The notes: generated by a model from the sequence alone, not told the origin. Positions 1-8,614 are shown, counted from the stretch's first letter. The stretch: DNA of 56,482 nucleotides from Prevotellaceae bacterium UBA1710 (GCA_002317355.1 DCJC01000039.1:8885-65366); one strand, 5' to 3'. Made by a program: numbers and translations.

Positions 1-148
1 GTACAAGAAGTAATAAGTAGTTCAAGGAGTACAAGACGAATGTTTGGATATAACGTGTTGGTTATGTATTTGCTTGTCTGAGGACAATACTAACGTCTTG
101 TACTCCTTAAGCGACATTAGGAGCATTACTCCTTGTACTCCTTGAACT
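1..148. repeat. Short inverted/direct repeats 3' of the LysE gene
   Basis: The 12-mer AAGGAGTACAAG occurs at 24-35 on the plus strand and at 97-108 and 132-143 on the minus strand. This gives a 15-bp perfect inverted repeat (24-38 with 94-108) and a 16-bp one (19-34 with 133-148). No gene is supported here. The repeats lie about ten bases past the stop of the minus-strand exporter gene, so they could end its transcript or be a decayed element cut by the window edge. Confidence 0.5.
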
Positions 149-158
149 TCTTTACCAA

Positions 159-821
159 TCAATACAGCGTGTATAGATTGAACACCGTACCTATGAGCAT
201 TACGAAGGAGAGAATCATAACGATGCTACCAATAAGTCGGTTGATGTATATGATGCTTTTGTTGCTGAATTTCTCCTTCACCTTATCGATGAGCCATGTG
301 AGTCCCCACCACCAGAGTAATGCGCCACCGAAGATGCTGGCATAGCCGAGTGACATCTCTACTGGATGGTCAGGAAGCACGAAAGCCACCTGAGCATAGC
401 ATGCCATGAAGAGGAAGATGATGAGCGGATTGGATATCGTTACGATGAATGCTGTCACGCCATTGTTGACGAGCGTTCCCTTCTTACCGCTTACATGGAT
501 ATTCTTCGTCGGATTACTGCGGAAGCAATAGAGTCCGAAGATGAAGAGCAGGATACTACCGAATATCTGGAGGTAGAAACGGTTTTGGTTGTCGGTTATG
601 AGATCCATTATGAAACTCATTCCGAAGCCGGTCAGCAATGCGTAAATGATATCGCTTATAGCTGCACCCACGCCTGTTACGAAACCGTATCTGCGACCTT
701 TGTTCAAGGTGCGCTGAACGCATAGCACTCCCACCGGACCCATTGGTGCTGACACAATAATGCCGATGAAGATGCCCTTAAGTAACAGTTCAAGGATGTT
801 TATTTGATCTTGAAAAGGCAA
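159..821 (-). CDS. LysE/RhtB-family membrane exporter
   Basis: A 220-residue very hydrophobic protein with about six membrane segments (roughly residues 12-32, 48-70, 84-102, 118-142, 160-178, 195-217). The first helix carries the conserved family motif APMGPVGVLC followed by a basic QRTLNKGR stretch, typical of LysE/RhtB translocators that export amino acids or related small molecules across the inner membrane. The length is normal for the family. The substrate cannot be read from sequence. It stands alone on the minus strand, divergent from the ROK kinase, with a TAnnTTTG box at 888-895 about 70 bases before its ATG. Confidence 0.8.
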   Translation of the reverse strand: MPFQDQINILELLLKGIFIGIIVSAPMGPVGVLCVQRTLNKGRRYGFVTGVGAAISDIIYALLTGFGMSFIMDLITDNQNRFYLQIFGSILLFIFGLYCFRSNPTKNIHVSGKKGTLVNNGVTAFIVTISNPLIIFLFMACYAQVAFVLPDHPVEMSLGYASIFGGALLWWWGLTWLIDKVKEKFSNKSIIYINRLIGSIVMILSFVMLIGTVFNLYTLY

Positions 822-887
822 TTTATCTTAATATTTAAATATTACTGTTTATTATCCAAAGTGTTTCCACATTTGCAATTTGAGGTG

Positions 888-895
888 CAAAATTA
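888..895 (-). promoter_or_regulatory. Bacteroidetes -7 box for the LysE gene
   Basis: On the minus strand this reads TAATTTTG, a perfect TAnnTTTG -7 element, placing transcription start near 880 and a leader of about 60 bases. I see no clear -33 box. Confidence 0.55.
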
Positions 896-946
896 CTAAT
901 TTTTCCTCGAATTGCATAAATTTCTTTATAAAATAATGTCAAAAAC

Positions 947-977
947 TTGGTGTTATTCATGTTTTTTCATAATTTTG
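947..977 (+). promoter_or_regulatory. Promoter of the ROK kinase gene
   Basis: TAATTTTG at 970-977 matches TAnnTTTG, with TTG at 947-949 and a 20-base spacer. This is the arrangement used by the primary sigma factor of Bacteroidetes. It lies about 70 bases before the ATG. Confidence 0.6.
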
Positions 978-1045
978 TACGGAAATATCATACTTTGTAA
1001 CTATTAAACTCCTTATAAGTAATTCATAATTAAACATAAATCGTA

Positions 1046-1999
1046 ATGAAACCATATACAATTGGTCTTGACCTTGGTGGTACAAACTCAGAGTTCGGAA
1101 TCGTTGACCGTGAAGGTAATATCGTTGCTTCTTCTACAATGAAGACAGGTGGCTTTGCTACTGCCGATGACTATGTAGATGCTGCTATCAAGTGTCTTAT
1201 GCCTATCATCGAGCAGGTAGGTGGTCTTGATAAAATCGAGTACATGGGTGCTGGTGCGCCTAACGGAAACTATCTTAACGGTTGTATTGAATTTGCTCCA
1301 AACCTTCCTTGGGCTCACGACTCAAAGGTGCCTTTGGCTCAGATGTTCTCTGATCGTCTTGGCGGACTTTCTGTTCACCTCACAAATGATGCTAATGCTG
1401 CAGCTCTTGGTGAGATGACTTACGGCGTGGCTCGTGGTATGAAGAACTTTATCGTCATCACTCTCGGCACAGGTGTTGGTTCTGGTATCGTGATCAACGG
1501 TGAGATGGTGTATGGCTGCGATGGTATGGCTGGTGAGCTTGGTCACTTCATCGTACGTCGTGAGAACGGACGCCAGTGTGGTTGTGGTAGAAAGGGATGC
1601 CTTGAGGCTTACTGTTCTGCAACAGGTGTGGCACGTACAGCAAAGGAGATTGTCTCTTCAACCGACCGTCCAACGCTTCTTCGTGACATCGAACTTGACA
1701 AGATAACCTCTCTCGATGTGAGTATCGCAGCAAGCAAGGGCGACGAGGTGGCAAAGGAAATCTATGAGTTCACAGGCAAGATGCTTGGTGAGGCTTGTGC
1801 TGATTTCGCAACATTCTGTTCTCCAGAGGCTTTCATCTTCTTTGGTGGAATGACAAAGGCAGGCGATCTTCTCTTCGATCCAATAAAGAAGGCATACGAA
1901 GAGAGCGTAATGCCAATCTTCAGAGGTAAGGCTAAGTTCCTCGTTTCAGGTCTCAGTGGCGCTGGTGCTGCCGTGCTCGGTGCTGCTGCAGTGAAGTAA
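1046..1999 (+). CDS. ROK-family glucokinase-like sugar kinase
   Basis: A 317-residue cytosolic sugar kinase of the ROK family. The N-terminal phosphate-binding loop IGLDLGGTN lies at residues 6-14 and the catalytic-aspartate motif LTNDANAAALGE near 112-123. The ROK zinc signature follows (GHFIV, then CGCGRKGCLEAY near 177-188), with the three cysteines and the histidine present. Length is standard. The likely reaction is ATP-dependent phosphorylation of glucose or a related hexose; ROK members also act on N-acetylmannosamine or fructose, so the substrate is not fixed by sequence. A palindrome pair begins seven bases after the stop and fills the gap to murB. Confidence 0.88.
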   Translation: MKPYTIGLDLGGTNSEFGIVDREGNIVASSTMKTGGFATADDYVDAAIKCLMPIIEQVGGLDKIEYMGAGAPNGNYLNGCIEFAPNLPWAHDSKVPLAQMFSDRLGGLSVHLTNDANAAALGEMTYGVARGMKNFIVITLGTGVGSGIVINGEMVYGCDGMAGELGHFIVRRENGRQCGCGRKGCLEAYCSATGVARTAKEIVSSTDRPTLLRDIELDKITSLDVSIAASKGDEVAKEIYEFTGKMLGEACADFATFCSPEAFIFFGGMTKAGDLLFDPIKKAYEESVMPIFRGKAKFLVSGLSGAGAAVLGAAAVK

Positions 2000-2006
2000 A
2001 AAAGAC

Positions 2007-2220
2007 GGCCCCTCACCCGTCACTTTGTGACACCCTCTCCCCTTAGGGCGAGGGAAAAGTTAGTATTGCTAATTTAATGAGGGGTCGATAAAATCTTGAA
2101 TATAAATTAATCGATATCCCTTCCGTGAAAAAGGTAACTTCTCCCTCGCCCTTTGGGGAAGTCGGAGATTGAGTATCTCCGAGTATGTGTCAGAGGGTGC
2201 CTGCAAGGCGGGTGAGGGGC
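2007..2220. repeat. Paired palindromic element C1 between the ROK gene and murB
   Basis: The left arm (2007-2062) starts GGCCCCTCACC, contains the hairpin CCCCTTAGGGCGAGGG and ends AAAAGTTA. The right arm (2134-2220) is the same motif inverted, but carries an extra insertion of about 35 bases with its own 19-base hairpin (2163-2181, stem CGGAGAT/ATCTCCG). The inner spacer of about 70 bases has no gene. The pair starts seven bases after the ROK stop and ends seven bases before the murB ATG. The same design recurs at six other loci in this window. Confidence 0.85.
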
Positions 2221-2227
2221 TTTTTAT

Positions 2228-3277
2228 ATGTTCAAACTAATAAACACTTTTGGCATTGACGCTAAGTGCGCAAAACTTATTGAGTTCACTTCCGTAGATG
2301 AACTCAAGGCTCACTATGCAGAGATTGCTGAGGCTCGCCGTAATGGTAAGCTGCTCATCATAGGTAGGGGAAGTAATCTCCTGCCTGTGGGTGATTATGA
2401 CGGACTCGTGGTTCGCTCAAGGATAATGGGCAGGAAACTCGTAGCTTCAGATATGATATGTGTCGGTTCAGGAGAAACTGTTGATGATGTTATTGCGTGG
2501 ACACTCTCGCAGAATCTCTTCGGCATGGAGAATCTCAGCATTATCCCGGGTGAGGTAGGCGCTTCTGCAGTTCAGAATATTGGTGCGTATGGCGTTGAGG
2601 CAAAGGATTTTATCGTGAGTTTTCATGCTCTCGACCTCGACAATGGTGAGATGGTTGAGATCACTAATGAGCAATGCGAATATGGCTACCGTCAGTCACG
2701 TTTCAAGCACGATTGGAAGAACCGTTTCATCATCACCGATGTCACCTATCGCCTGTCAGATAAGTTCACTCCTCGTCTCGATTATGGCAATATCCGTAAG
2801 ATGCTTGAGGAGAAGGGTATCTCATGCGAAGATGGTCAGTTGACTGCCCATATTCTTCGTGATACTATCATCGATATTCGCAATGCCAAACTGCCTGACT
2901 TTGAGATAGAAGGTAATGCTGGTTCTTTCTTCATGAATCCGATAGTCGGTAAAGAGAAGTTTGACGAGCTCATCGCCAAATACCCTAATATGCCTTACTA
3001 TCCCGTAACGCAGTCCGTTATCGGACAGGCTCCCTCTCTACGGGAGAGGGCGGGGGGAGAGGCCGAATATAAACTCCCTGCCGGCTGGCTCATAGATCAG
3101 TGTGGATGGAAGGGAAAGACACTTGGCCGTGCTGGAGTTCACGATAAGCAGGCTCTCGTACTTGTTAATAAGGGAGGTGCAACTGGCGAAGAGGTTGTGA
3201 CACTTTGCCGTCAGGTGCAGAAAGATGTGCTTGAGCGTTTTGGCGTTGAGATTCATCCAGAAGTCAACATCGTTTGA
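2228..3277 (+). CDS. murB: UDP-N-acetylenolpyruvoylglucosamine reductase MurB
   Basis: Reduces UDP-GlcNAc-enolpyruvate to UDP-MurNAc with NADPH and FAD, an early cytosolic step of peptidoglycan synthesis. The FAD-binding stretch LLIIGRGSNLLPV (about residues 42-54), IPGEVGASAVQNIGAYGVE (about 107-125), GSFFMNPIV and the C-terminal AGWLIDQCGWKGKTLGRAGV with the catalytic HPE (FGVEIHPEVNIV) are all present. At 349 residues it is slightly long. The excess is residues about 267-279 (APSLRERAGGEAE), translated from an in-frame palindromic repeat at 3028-3063, just before the conserved AGWLID motif. The ATG sits seven bases after the C1 repeat; no ribosome binding site is visible. Confidence 0.95.
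   Translation: MFKLINTFGIDAKCAKLIEFTSVDELKAHYAEIAEARRNGKLLIIGRGSNLLPVGDYDGLVVRSRIMGRKLVASDMICVGSGETVDDVIAWTLSQNLFGMENLSIIPGEVGASAVQNIGAYGVEAKDFIVSFHALDLDNGEMVEITNEQCEYGYRQSRFKHDWKNRFIITDVTYRLSDKFTPRLDYGNIRKMLEEKGISCEDGQLTAHILRDTIIDIRNAKLPDFEIEGNAGSFFMNPIVGKEKFDELIAKYPNMPYYPVTQSVIGQAPSLRERAGGEAEYKLPAGWLIDQCGWKGKTLGRAGVHDKQALVLVNKGGATGEEVVTLCRQVQKDVLERFGVEIHPEVNIV
3028..3063. repeat. In-frame palindromic repeat inside murB
   Basis: A 36-base single copy of the palindrome family (core CCCTCTCTACGGGAGAGGG, then a G-rich arm ending GAGAGGCC). It keeps the reading frame open and encodes about a dozen residues in a loop before the substrate-binding AGWLID segment. Confidence 0.85.
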
Positions 3278-3391
3278 TTTGGCCACTTGATGATTGCCCA
3301 TGATTCCGTATGGGACAACTCCTAATAGCTCACTTCCAACCCTTAATTGTATCGAATAATTCTGATATTATTTTATATTATTGTAGAATTG

Positions 3392-3432
3392 GCGCATAAA
3401 CATTACAAAATGTTATGTTTATGCGCTTTTTT
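3392..3432 (+). terminator. Intrinsic terminator after murB
   Basis: Perfect 12-base arms GCGCATAAACAT (3392-3403) and ATGTTTATGCGC (3415-3426), followed by a run of six T. Confidence 0.85.
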
Positions 3433-3516
3433 CGTGGTTTAATGCTGAAAAGAGCAGAAATAATGTAAAGAAATACAGAAAAATCGTAGAGTTTGGATAT
3501 TTTTTTTCAAAAATTG

Positions 3517-3547
3517 TTGTACGTACACAATTTTATTAGTACCTTTG
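3517..3547 (+). promoter_or_regulatory. fabI promoter with overlapping palindrome
   Basis: TACCTTTG at 3540-3547 with TTG at 3517-3519 and a 20-base spacer. The spacer starts with the 10-base palindrome TGTACGTACA (3518-3527), positioned where a repressor could block RNA polymerase. The leader is about 45 bases. Confidence 0.65.
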
Positions 3548-3598
3548 CACCCGCTTTATTTAATAAGGATAATATTTTTATAATTCAGATAACAAAAA

Positions 3599-4462
3599 AT
3601 GTCTTACAATTTACTTAAGGGCAAGCGCGGAATTATCTTTGGTGCGCTTAATGATCAGTCTATTGCTTGGAAGGTTGCCGAGCGTGCATGTGAAGAGGGC
3701 GCACAGATCGTTCTCACTAATACTCCTGTTGCATGTCGTATGGGTACTATCGACGAACTCGCAAAGAAGACTAACGCCGTAATCATCCCAGCTGACGCGA
3801 CAAGCGTAGAAGATCTTGAGAACCTCTTCGTAGAGGCACAGAAGGCACTCGGTGGTAAGATCGACTTCGTTCTCCACTCATGCGCTATGTCTGTCAACAT
3901 GCGTAAGAAGCGTACTTACGATGACCTTGACTATGGTTTCCTCGACAAGACCCTCGACATCTCTGCTATCTCTTTCCACAAGATGATTCAGGTTGCAAAG
4001 AAGCTTGACGCTATTGCTGAGTATGGTTCTATCCTCGCTCTCACATACGTTGCTTCACACCGTACATTCTTCGGTTACAACGATATGGCTGATGCTAAGG
4101 CTCTCCTTGAGTCTATCGCTCGTTCATTCGGTTACATCTATGGTCGTGAGAAGGGTGTTCGCGTAAACACTATCTCTCAGTCACCAACACTTACAACTGC
4201 AGGTGGTGGTATCAAGGGCTTCGATGGTATGCTCGACTATGCAGACCGTATGTCTCCACTCGGCAATGCAAGTGCTGATGAATGTGCTGACTACTGTGTG
4301 GTTATGTTCTCAGACCTTACAAAGAAGGTTACAATGCAGACTCTCTTCCACGATGGTGGCTTCTCTAACATGGGCATGTCTCTCCGCGGTATGACTCAGT
4401 ACAACAAGAGCTTCATCCCTGAGAATACTGATGAGGAGACTGGTAAGATTATCTACGGATAA
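3599..4462 (+). CDS. fabI: Enoyl-[acyl-carrier-protein] reductase FabI
   Basis: A 287-residue short-chain dehydrogenase-type reductase catalysing the last, NADH-dependent step of each fatty acid elongation round in the cytosol. The FabI-type nucleotide motif GALNDQSIAW (about residues 16-25) replaces the classical glycine-rich loop. The catalytic pair is Y-x6-K in GYNDMADAKALLES (about residues 159 and 166). Other matches are LHSCAMS and VNTISQSPTLTTAGGGIKGF. Length is normal for the Bacteroidetes form. It has its own promoter and terminator, so it is monocistronic, separate from fabH at 17 kb. Confidence 0.95.
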   Translation: MSYNLLKGKRGIIFGALNDQSIAWKVAERACEEGAQIVLTNTPVACRMGTIDELAKKTNAVIIPADATSVEDLENLFVEAQKALGGKIDFVLHSCAMSVNMRKKRTYDDLDYGFLDKTLDISAISFHKMIQVAKKLDAIAEYGSILALTYVASHRTFFGYNDMADAKALLESIARSFGYIYGREKGVRVNTISQSPTLTTAGGGIKGFDGMLDYADRMSPLGNASADECADYCVVMFSDLTKKVTMQTLFHDGGFSNMGMSLRGMTQYNKSFIPENTDEETGKIIYG

Positions 4463-4517
4463 GTGATTTTCCACTTAATGTGGAAGATACATTAGTTAAT
4501 CAAGTATCAAAATATAT

Positions 4518-4562
4518 GCCGCTTATGGTTTCTTTACGAAGTTCCATAAGCGGCTATTTTTT
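4518..4562 (+). terminator. Intrinsic terminator after fabI
   Basis: Arms GCCGCTTATGG (4518-4528) and CCATAAGCGGC (4544-4554), then a T-rich tract. Almost the same hairpin sequence ends the gene at 8566, so it may be a reused repeat. Confidence 0.85.
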
Positions 4563-4625
4563 GTTCCAACTTTTGACATCTCTTTGGGGGAGTGCAGTGG
4601 GAGAATTCCAAGTTGTCATGGACTT

Positions 4626-5633
4626 TTAAATCTCCTGACTTATCCCTTCTCCCCATTCATCATCAACAGTCACAGCGGCATCCATGCCATCAGACTGGAA
4701 GAATGCACCATTGACGGTTGTCTTGGCATTAATCTTCATTTGGATATTAGGAATGTTGCGAGTCATTATGAGTTCATCGTTATTGTTATAAAATTCAAAT
4801 TTCGCATCTATCTGAGCTGAAATGGCAGGGAGGAATACATAACTGTTCACATTGGAGAATGTACCTGTCTGACTTGTCCATCTGCTGATATTTACCATAG
4901 AAGTGGAGTAAGTAGAAGCATCTGCACCAATCTGATTCTTCAGGTCATACTTTGAGCTGACGCCAGTAAGAGACATTTTGAACTTTGTTATCTCATTCGG
5001 GATCTCATCAGTAGAGTTGAAGTAAATCTGAGCCACGCAACGTGTTAGCTTACAACTGACAGATTTGCGCTTGTCTTTGGTTATAACGACCTCGGTGCTG
5101 TAGCTGAAACTATCAGTTGCACGATTGTTATAGCCTTGTATGCTACCGTCAGTTCCTACGGATATCGGATTTTCTGCGCCTTCGTTGTGCGCAAATACCA
5201 TTAGCTGGTAAGTGCCAGGCTCAAGATTTATTGAAAGAGTACCGAATGAGCTGCCGCCACCATTAATTTGTTCAGAGTTGTAAACTATGGTCTCACCATT
5301 CATCACGATATATTGCACGCGGTTGGCACATTCGTAAAGAGGTTTTGAAGTGGCACGGGTAAAAATATCATCAGCTTCACGAGCGTTATTTATCTCAGTC
5401 TGAGTCTGTGAGAAAGAGCATGAAACGTATAACTCGCCTAACCCTTTAGTCGAGACCGTTTGCTCAGAGTCTTCTATATCGTCAATGGGAATGATAGCTT
5501 TCTCGCATGATGTGAGGAATGATGTTATGATTAACGCCATGACTAATGCTATGAAAAACATCAAGATAATGCGAAAGATGCCAGAAATACGAACAGCATC
5601 AATAAACTTTGGGATTAAACCTTTGTGACTCAT
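4626..5633 (-). CDS. FimB/Mfa2-like fimbrial lipoprotein
   Basis: A 335-residue predicted lipoprotein. A hydrophobic segment (about residues 18-41, IILMFFIALVMALIITSFLTSC) ends in the lipobox FLTS-C, after an unusually long charged N-terminal region. The mature part is a beta-rich sequence with features of the FimB/Mfa2 (fimbrillin) family: a NLEPGTYQLMVFAHNEG core strand pair, a middle domain repeating threonine- and serine-rich strands, and a short C-terminal strand. These proteins anchor or cap fimbriae in Bacteroidales, and no shaft gene lies next to it. Assignment rests on overall pattern, so a generic fimbrillin-like surface lipoprotein is the alternative. Confidence 0.6.
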   Translation of the reverse strand: MSHKGLIPKFIDAVRISGIFRIILMFFIALVMALIITSFLTSCEKAIIPIDDIEDSEQTVSTKGLGELYVSCSFSQTQTEINNAREADDIFTRATSKPLYECANRVQYIVMNGETIVYNSEQINGGGSSFGTLSINLEPGTYQLMVFAHNEGAENPISVGTDGSIQGYNNRATDSFSYSTEVVITKDKRKSVSCKLTRCVAQIYFNSTDEIPNEITKFKMSLTGVSSKYDLKNQIGADASTYSTSMVNISRWTSQTGTFSNVNSYVFLPAISAQIDAKFEFYNNNDELIMTRNIPNIQMKINAKTTVNGAFFQSDGMDAAVTVDDEWGEGISQEI

Positions 5634-5695
5634 AGTTATTATTGTTAAAGATTAATTGGGTATTTGTGGAAATAAGTTTTTACTTACAGTAAGCT

Positions 5696-5710
5696 GTCAC
5701 ATGTTGTGAC
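5696..5710. promoter_or_regulatory. Possible operator palindrome in the fimbrial-gene leader
   Basis: GTCACATGTTGTGAC is a perfect inverted repeat (arms GTCACA/TGTGAC, 3-base loop). It lies in the predicted 5' leader of the minus-strand lipoprotein gene, about 30 bases after its start site. A regulator site is inferred only from symmetry. Confidence 0.35.
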
Positions 5711-5742
5711 AAGCATTATTCTCTCGTTTTGGGGAACGCTTG

Positions 5743-5750
5743 CAAAGATA
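5743..5750 (-). promoter_or_regulatory. -7 box of the fimbrial lipoprotein gene
   Basis: Minus-strand TATCTTTG matches TAnnTTTG, about 110 bases before the ATG at 5633. Confidence 0.6.
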
Positions 5751-5894
5751 AATCATTTTTCATATACTTCCAAATAATTTTGGTTAAAAAGATGATTTAC
5801 CCTCATTTTTTTTCTGAAAGTAATCATAAGGCAAGGAAATAAGGTGGGGGCAATGGATTTACATTGGAACTACATGGGAAGAACAATCATAGAT

Positions 5895-5994
5895 CTTCCG
5901 CTATGTCAAGGGGGAAAACTCAGTGAAGCTCTGCTATATAAGCGAACATGAAGCGGAGGTTCACTGAGTTTACCCCCTTGGCACAACGAAGGAT
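5895..5994. repeat. Hairpin family B, copy 1
   Basis: The core (5907-5979) has arms GGGGAAAACTCAGTGAA and TTCACTGAGTTTACCCCC. The inner stem resembles copy 2 read on the other strand. It lies past the 3' end of the minus-strand hemerythrin-LuxR gene and upstream of the fimbrial-gene promoter. The rest of the 5634-6072 gap shows no gene. Confidence 0.8.
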
Positions 5995-6072
5995 TTTCTT
6001 TTCAGATGCATTCCGACTTCAATCCATCAATAGATTGTCGTTTTGCCTTTTGGGGTGGGAAAAAACGCCAGA

Positions 6073-7029
6073 CTAAAGTCTGACGTTTGATATATCGATA
6101 AGGTTATTGACGATAGCGTAGATGGTAAGACCGGCTGGGGAATGTATCTGAAGTTTGCGGGCTATGTTACGACGGTGGGTTATGACTGTGTTGATGGAAA
6201 TGAAGAGATGCTCTGCAATTTCCTTGTTGCTCATTCCCTGCACCATTGCTATTATGACATCTTTCTCGCGTTCAGAGAGTGCTTCTGCTGCTTCTGGGTT
6301 CTGATTTATCATATTAGTGATCTTGAGTGAGACGTCATCGTTCTTTGACTGTCTCTCAAGATGGCGGATGGCTGGCACGAAGATTTCTTCTTCAACCTTT
6401 GAGTGTAGCTGTAGCCATTCCTCGTTGTTATATATGTCGTAGAGGCAGGCTGTGAGTTGGTTGTTACGAAGCGTGTCTGCTGGTAAGTATTTGATAATGA
6501 TTTGTTTGAACTCCTTGAGTTTCTCGGATGTGTCGCCGTGGTGCTTTGAGAATGTCTCAGCATCATATCCTTCCACGGTTTCACCACGCAACAATGCTTT
6601 TACGTATGGGAATATTGTCTTTTCCTCATATTTCATATGTTGGTGGATTGATTTGGCATAGTCATCGTAAAGGCGCAGGATAAGCATGGCGAGGTTGTCG
6701 TTTTCGTCGAGTGCTTCAACGAGTTCCTTGCGGATGAATGGCAACTGGAAACCGAGGTAGTACTCATGTGATGCTTGAAGATATTTCAAAAGCGTAGGTA
6801 CGGAGAGTTTCTCCTCGTTACCAGGGCTGTGATAGCCGTTGAGAGCGAGGTTGACTATTGCAAGGAATGTATAGGTGTCAACATTCTGTTGCTCACATAC
6901 CTCGCGAACAGAATGATCGCCAAAACCAAGACTGATGCCGAACGCGCCAAGGCTCTGGAGTATGCTGTAATTGTCTCGAATCAAGGAAATCATCCTGTCC
7001 TCTGGTTCGTAAAGTTTCATCTTCCTCAT
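6073..7029 (-). CDS. Hemerythrin-like domain fused to a LuxR-type DNA-binding domain
   Basis: A 318-residue one-protein sensor-regulator. Residues about 85-230 form a YtfE/ScdA-like four-helix hemerythrin domain with histidine and glutamate ligands in the expected order: SHEYYLGF, HQHMKYEEKTIFP (HxxxE), SKHHGDTSEKL and LHSKVEEEIFVPAIRH (HxxxE). Residues about 250-315 are a LuxR/GerE helix-turn-helix (ALSEREKDVIIAMVQG, then NKEIAEHLFISINTVITHRR). The likely role is a transcription factor that senses oxygen, nitric oxide or iron-site damage through a di-iron centre. It is divergent from the Rid-like gene at 7445, the obvious candidate target. No receiver domain is present. Confidence 0.8.
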   Translation of the reverse strand: MRKMKLYEPEDRMISLIRDNYSILQSLGAFGISLGFGDHSVREVCEQQNVDTYTFLAIVNLALNGYHSPGNEEKLSVPTLLKYLQASHEYYLGFQLPFIRKELVEALDENDNLAMLILRLYDDYAKSIHQHMKYEEKTIFPYVKALLRGETVEGYDAETFSKHHGDTSEKLKEFKQIIIKYLPADTLRNNQLTACLYDIYNNEEWLQLHSKVEEEIFVPAIRHLERQSKNDDVSLKITNMINQNPEAAEALSEREKDVIIAMVQGMSNKEIAEHLFISINTVITHRRNIARKLQIHSPAGLTIYAIVNNLIDISNVRL

Positions 7030-7278
7030 AATGTTTTACTGCTTTGTGATGACTTTGTGTGTAAAAATAGTCATAGTCGGCTGCATGCTGGATGACGTTT
7101 TTTTTGTTTTCTGGGTGCAAAGTAACTAAATTTTTGTGAAATATGCAATAACAATTAGTAGGTAATAAAAAGGAGTTTTGTCATTTTTAACTTTTTAAGT
7201 ACCTAATAATTATGAGTTTGTATTTGATTGTTATTATTGCCAGGCAACCGTATTATCGCAAATCATAATTATTGGGTA

Positions 7279-7309
7279 TTGTGTGAATTGCTGGATTGTA
7301 GTAATTTTG
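7279..7309 (+). promoter_or_regulatory. Distal promoter of the Rid-like gene
   Basis: TAATTTTG at 7302-7309 with TTG at 7279-7281 and a 20-base spacer. The leader would be about 130 bases. Confidence 0.5.
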
Positions 7310-7394
7310 CACCCGCAAAAAGTATGAAGATTTTACATGGTATTGGAAAGGTGTAGTTTTTTATTGAAGAAAAAGATAGAAAAACTCGTAGTTA

Positions 7395-7426
7395 TTTGGT
7401 TTTCTTCTTAAAATACAGTACCTTTG
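7395..7426 (+). promoter_or_regulatory. Proximal promoter of the Rid-like gene
   Basis: TACCTTTG at 7419-7426 with TTTG at 7395-7398 and a 20-base spacer, giving a leader of about 12 bases. With the distal box this makes a tandem promoter facing the hemerythrin-LuxR gene. Confidence 0.65.
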
Positions 7427-7444
7427 TAAGCAAATAACTAAACA

Positions 7445-8566
7445 ATGTCAAATAATCAACAGACAATAAAATTAAATAAAGCCCGCGCTGAGATATATGT
7501 CTTCGATAATGATTCGGAGGTTCGTGAGGCTCATGCTATGATTCATGCAGACAACATCGGACTGACCTATAAGGAACAGTTGGATGCTGTGATTGAGGCA
7601 TATAGCGAATTGCGTAGTGGTGTCCTCGATGGTTATGTAGCTGTTTTTAAACGCTATTATCTCAGTGATTCTGCTAATCAGGCTGAGATGGTGAAGGAAC
7701 TTGACACAAAGGAATGTGCTGATTCTGTAGTGGAGCAACCACCATTGGATGGTACTAAGATCGCTATCTGGGTATATTTGATGACAGGTGTACAGACTCG
7801 TGTGTCAGAAAGTGGACTTTTCGAGGTGAAACAGGGTAAGTACCGTCACTTGTGGAATGGCTCTGCATTCAATATGGCTGCAAGTAGTGAGTATCAGACG
7901 CATCATCTGCTTACGGAATACATTGAGCAGCTTGAGAAGGAAGGTTGTACGCTTGCTGATAATTGTATCCGTACTTGGTTCTTTGTTTCAAGTGTGGATT
8001 TGAACTATGGTGGCGTTGTTCGTGCACGTAATCATGTTTTCTTTACTCAAGGATTGACAAATCAAACTCACTTTATTGCATCAACAGGAATTGGAGGACG
8101 ACAGGCAGATCCTAATGTGCTTGTGCAATTTGATAACTATGCTATTGACGGCATAAGTGAGGAACAGATACATTATCTTTATGCGCCTACTCATCTCAAC
8201 CGAACAAGTGATTATGGTGTGAGTTTTGAGCGCGGCACGTATGTAGATTACGAAGATAGAAGGCATGTGTTTATCAGTGGTACGGCAAGTATCGATAATA
8301 AGGGTAAAGTCGTTCACACGGGTGATATCGTGTGTCAGACTGAGCGTATGCTTGAGAATATACAGGTTTTGCTTGCAGAGGCTGAGTGTAGCTGGGAACA
8401 TGTCACTCAAATGTCGGTGTATCTTCGTGATGTGGCTGACTATGGTATTGTGAGCAAGATGTTTGCAGAACGTTTCCCAGATAAGCCTTACGTCATTGTT
8501 CTTGCGCCAGTTTGCAGACCTGGCTGGCTTATTGAAACGGAATGTATGGCCGTGAAGGAAATGTAG
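7445..8566 (+). CDS. Rid-superfamily (YjgF-like), chorismatase-like protein
   Basis: A 373-residue soluble protein with no signal peptide. The C-terminal half (about residues 270-373) matches the YjgF/YER057c/UK114 fold: HVFISGTASIDNKGKVVHTG, QTERMLENIQVLLAEA, MSVYLRDVADYG and the PYVIVLAPVCRPGWLIETEC strand pair. The N-terminal half is a diverged segment with a motif (RARNHVFFTQGL) that may be a second Rid-like lobe. This two-lobe layout is that of FkbO/Hyg5-type chorismatases, so chorismate hydrolysis is possible. An imine/enamine deaminase role is the alternative. The gene is divergent from the hemerythrin-LuxR regulator and ends at a bidirectional terminator. Confidence 0.6.
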   Translation: MSNNQQTIKLNKARAEIYVFDNDSEVREAHAMIHADNIGLTYKEQLDAVIEAYSELRSGVLDGYVAVFKRYYLSDSANQAEMVKELDTKECADSVVEQPPLDGTKIAIWVYLMTGVQTRVSESGLFEVKQGKYRHLWNGSAFNMAASSEYQTHHLLTEYIEQLEKEGCTLADNCIRTWFFVSSVDLNYGGVVRARNHVFFTQGLTNQTHFIASTGIGGRQADPNVLVQFDNYAIDGISEEQIHYLYAPTHLNRTSDYGVSFERGTYVDYEDRRHVFISGTASIDNKGKVVHTGDIVCQTERMLENIQVLLAEAECSWEHVTQMSVYLRDVADYGIVSKMFAERFPDKPYVIVLAPVCRPGWLIETECMAVKEM

Positions 8567-8614
8567 ATATGAAACAATGAAAAATGAGGAAATAGCTACT
8601 GCAGCGTGAGAAAT

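Noticed and set aside
366..725. Long open frame on the plus strand opposite the LysE gene
   Set aside because: Mirror frame of a clear membrane protein with no domain, promoter or codon pattern of its own.
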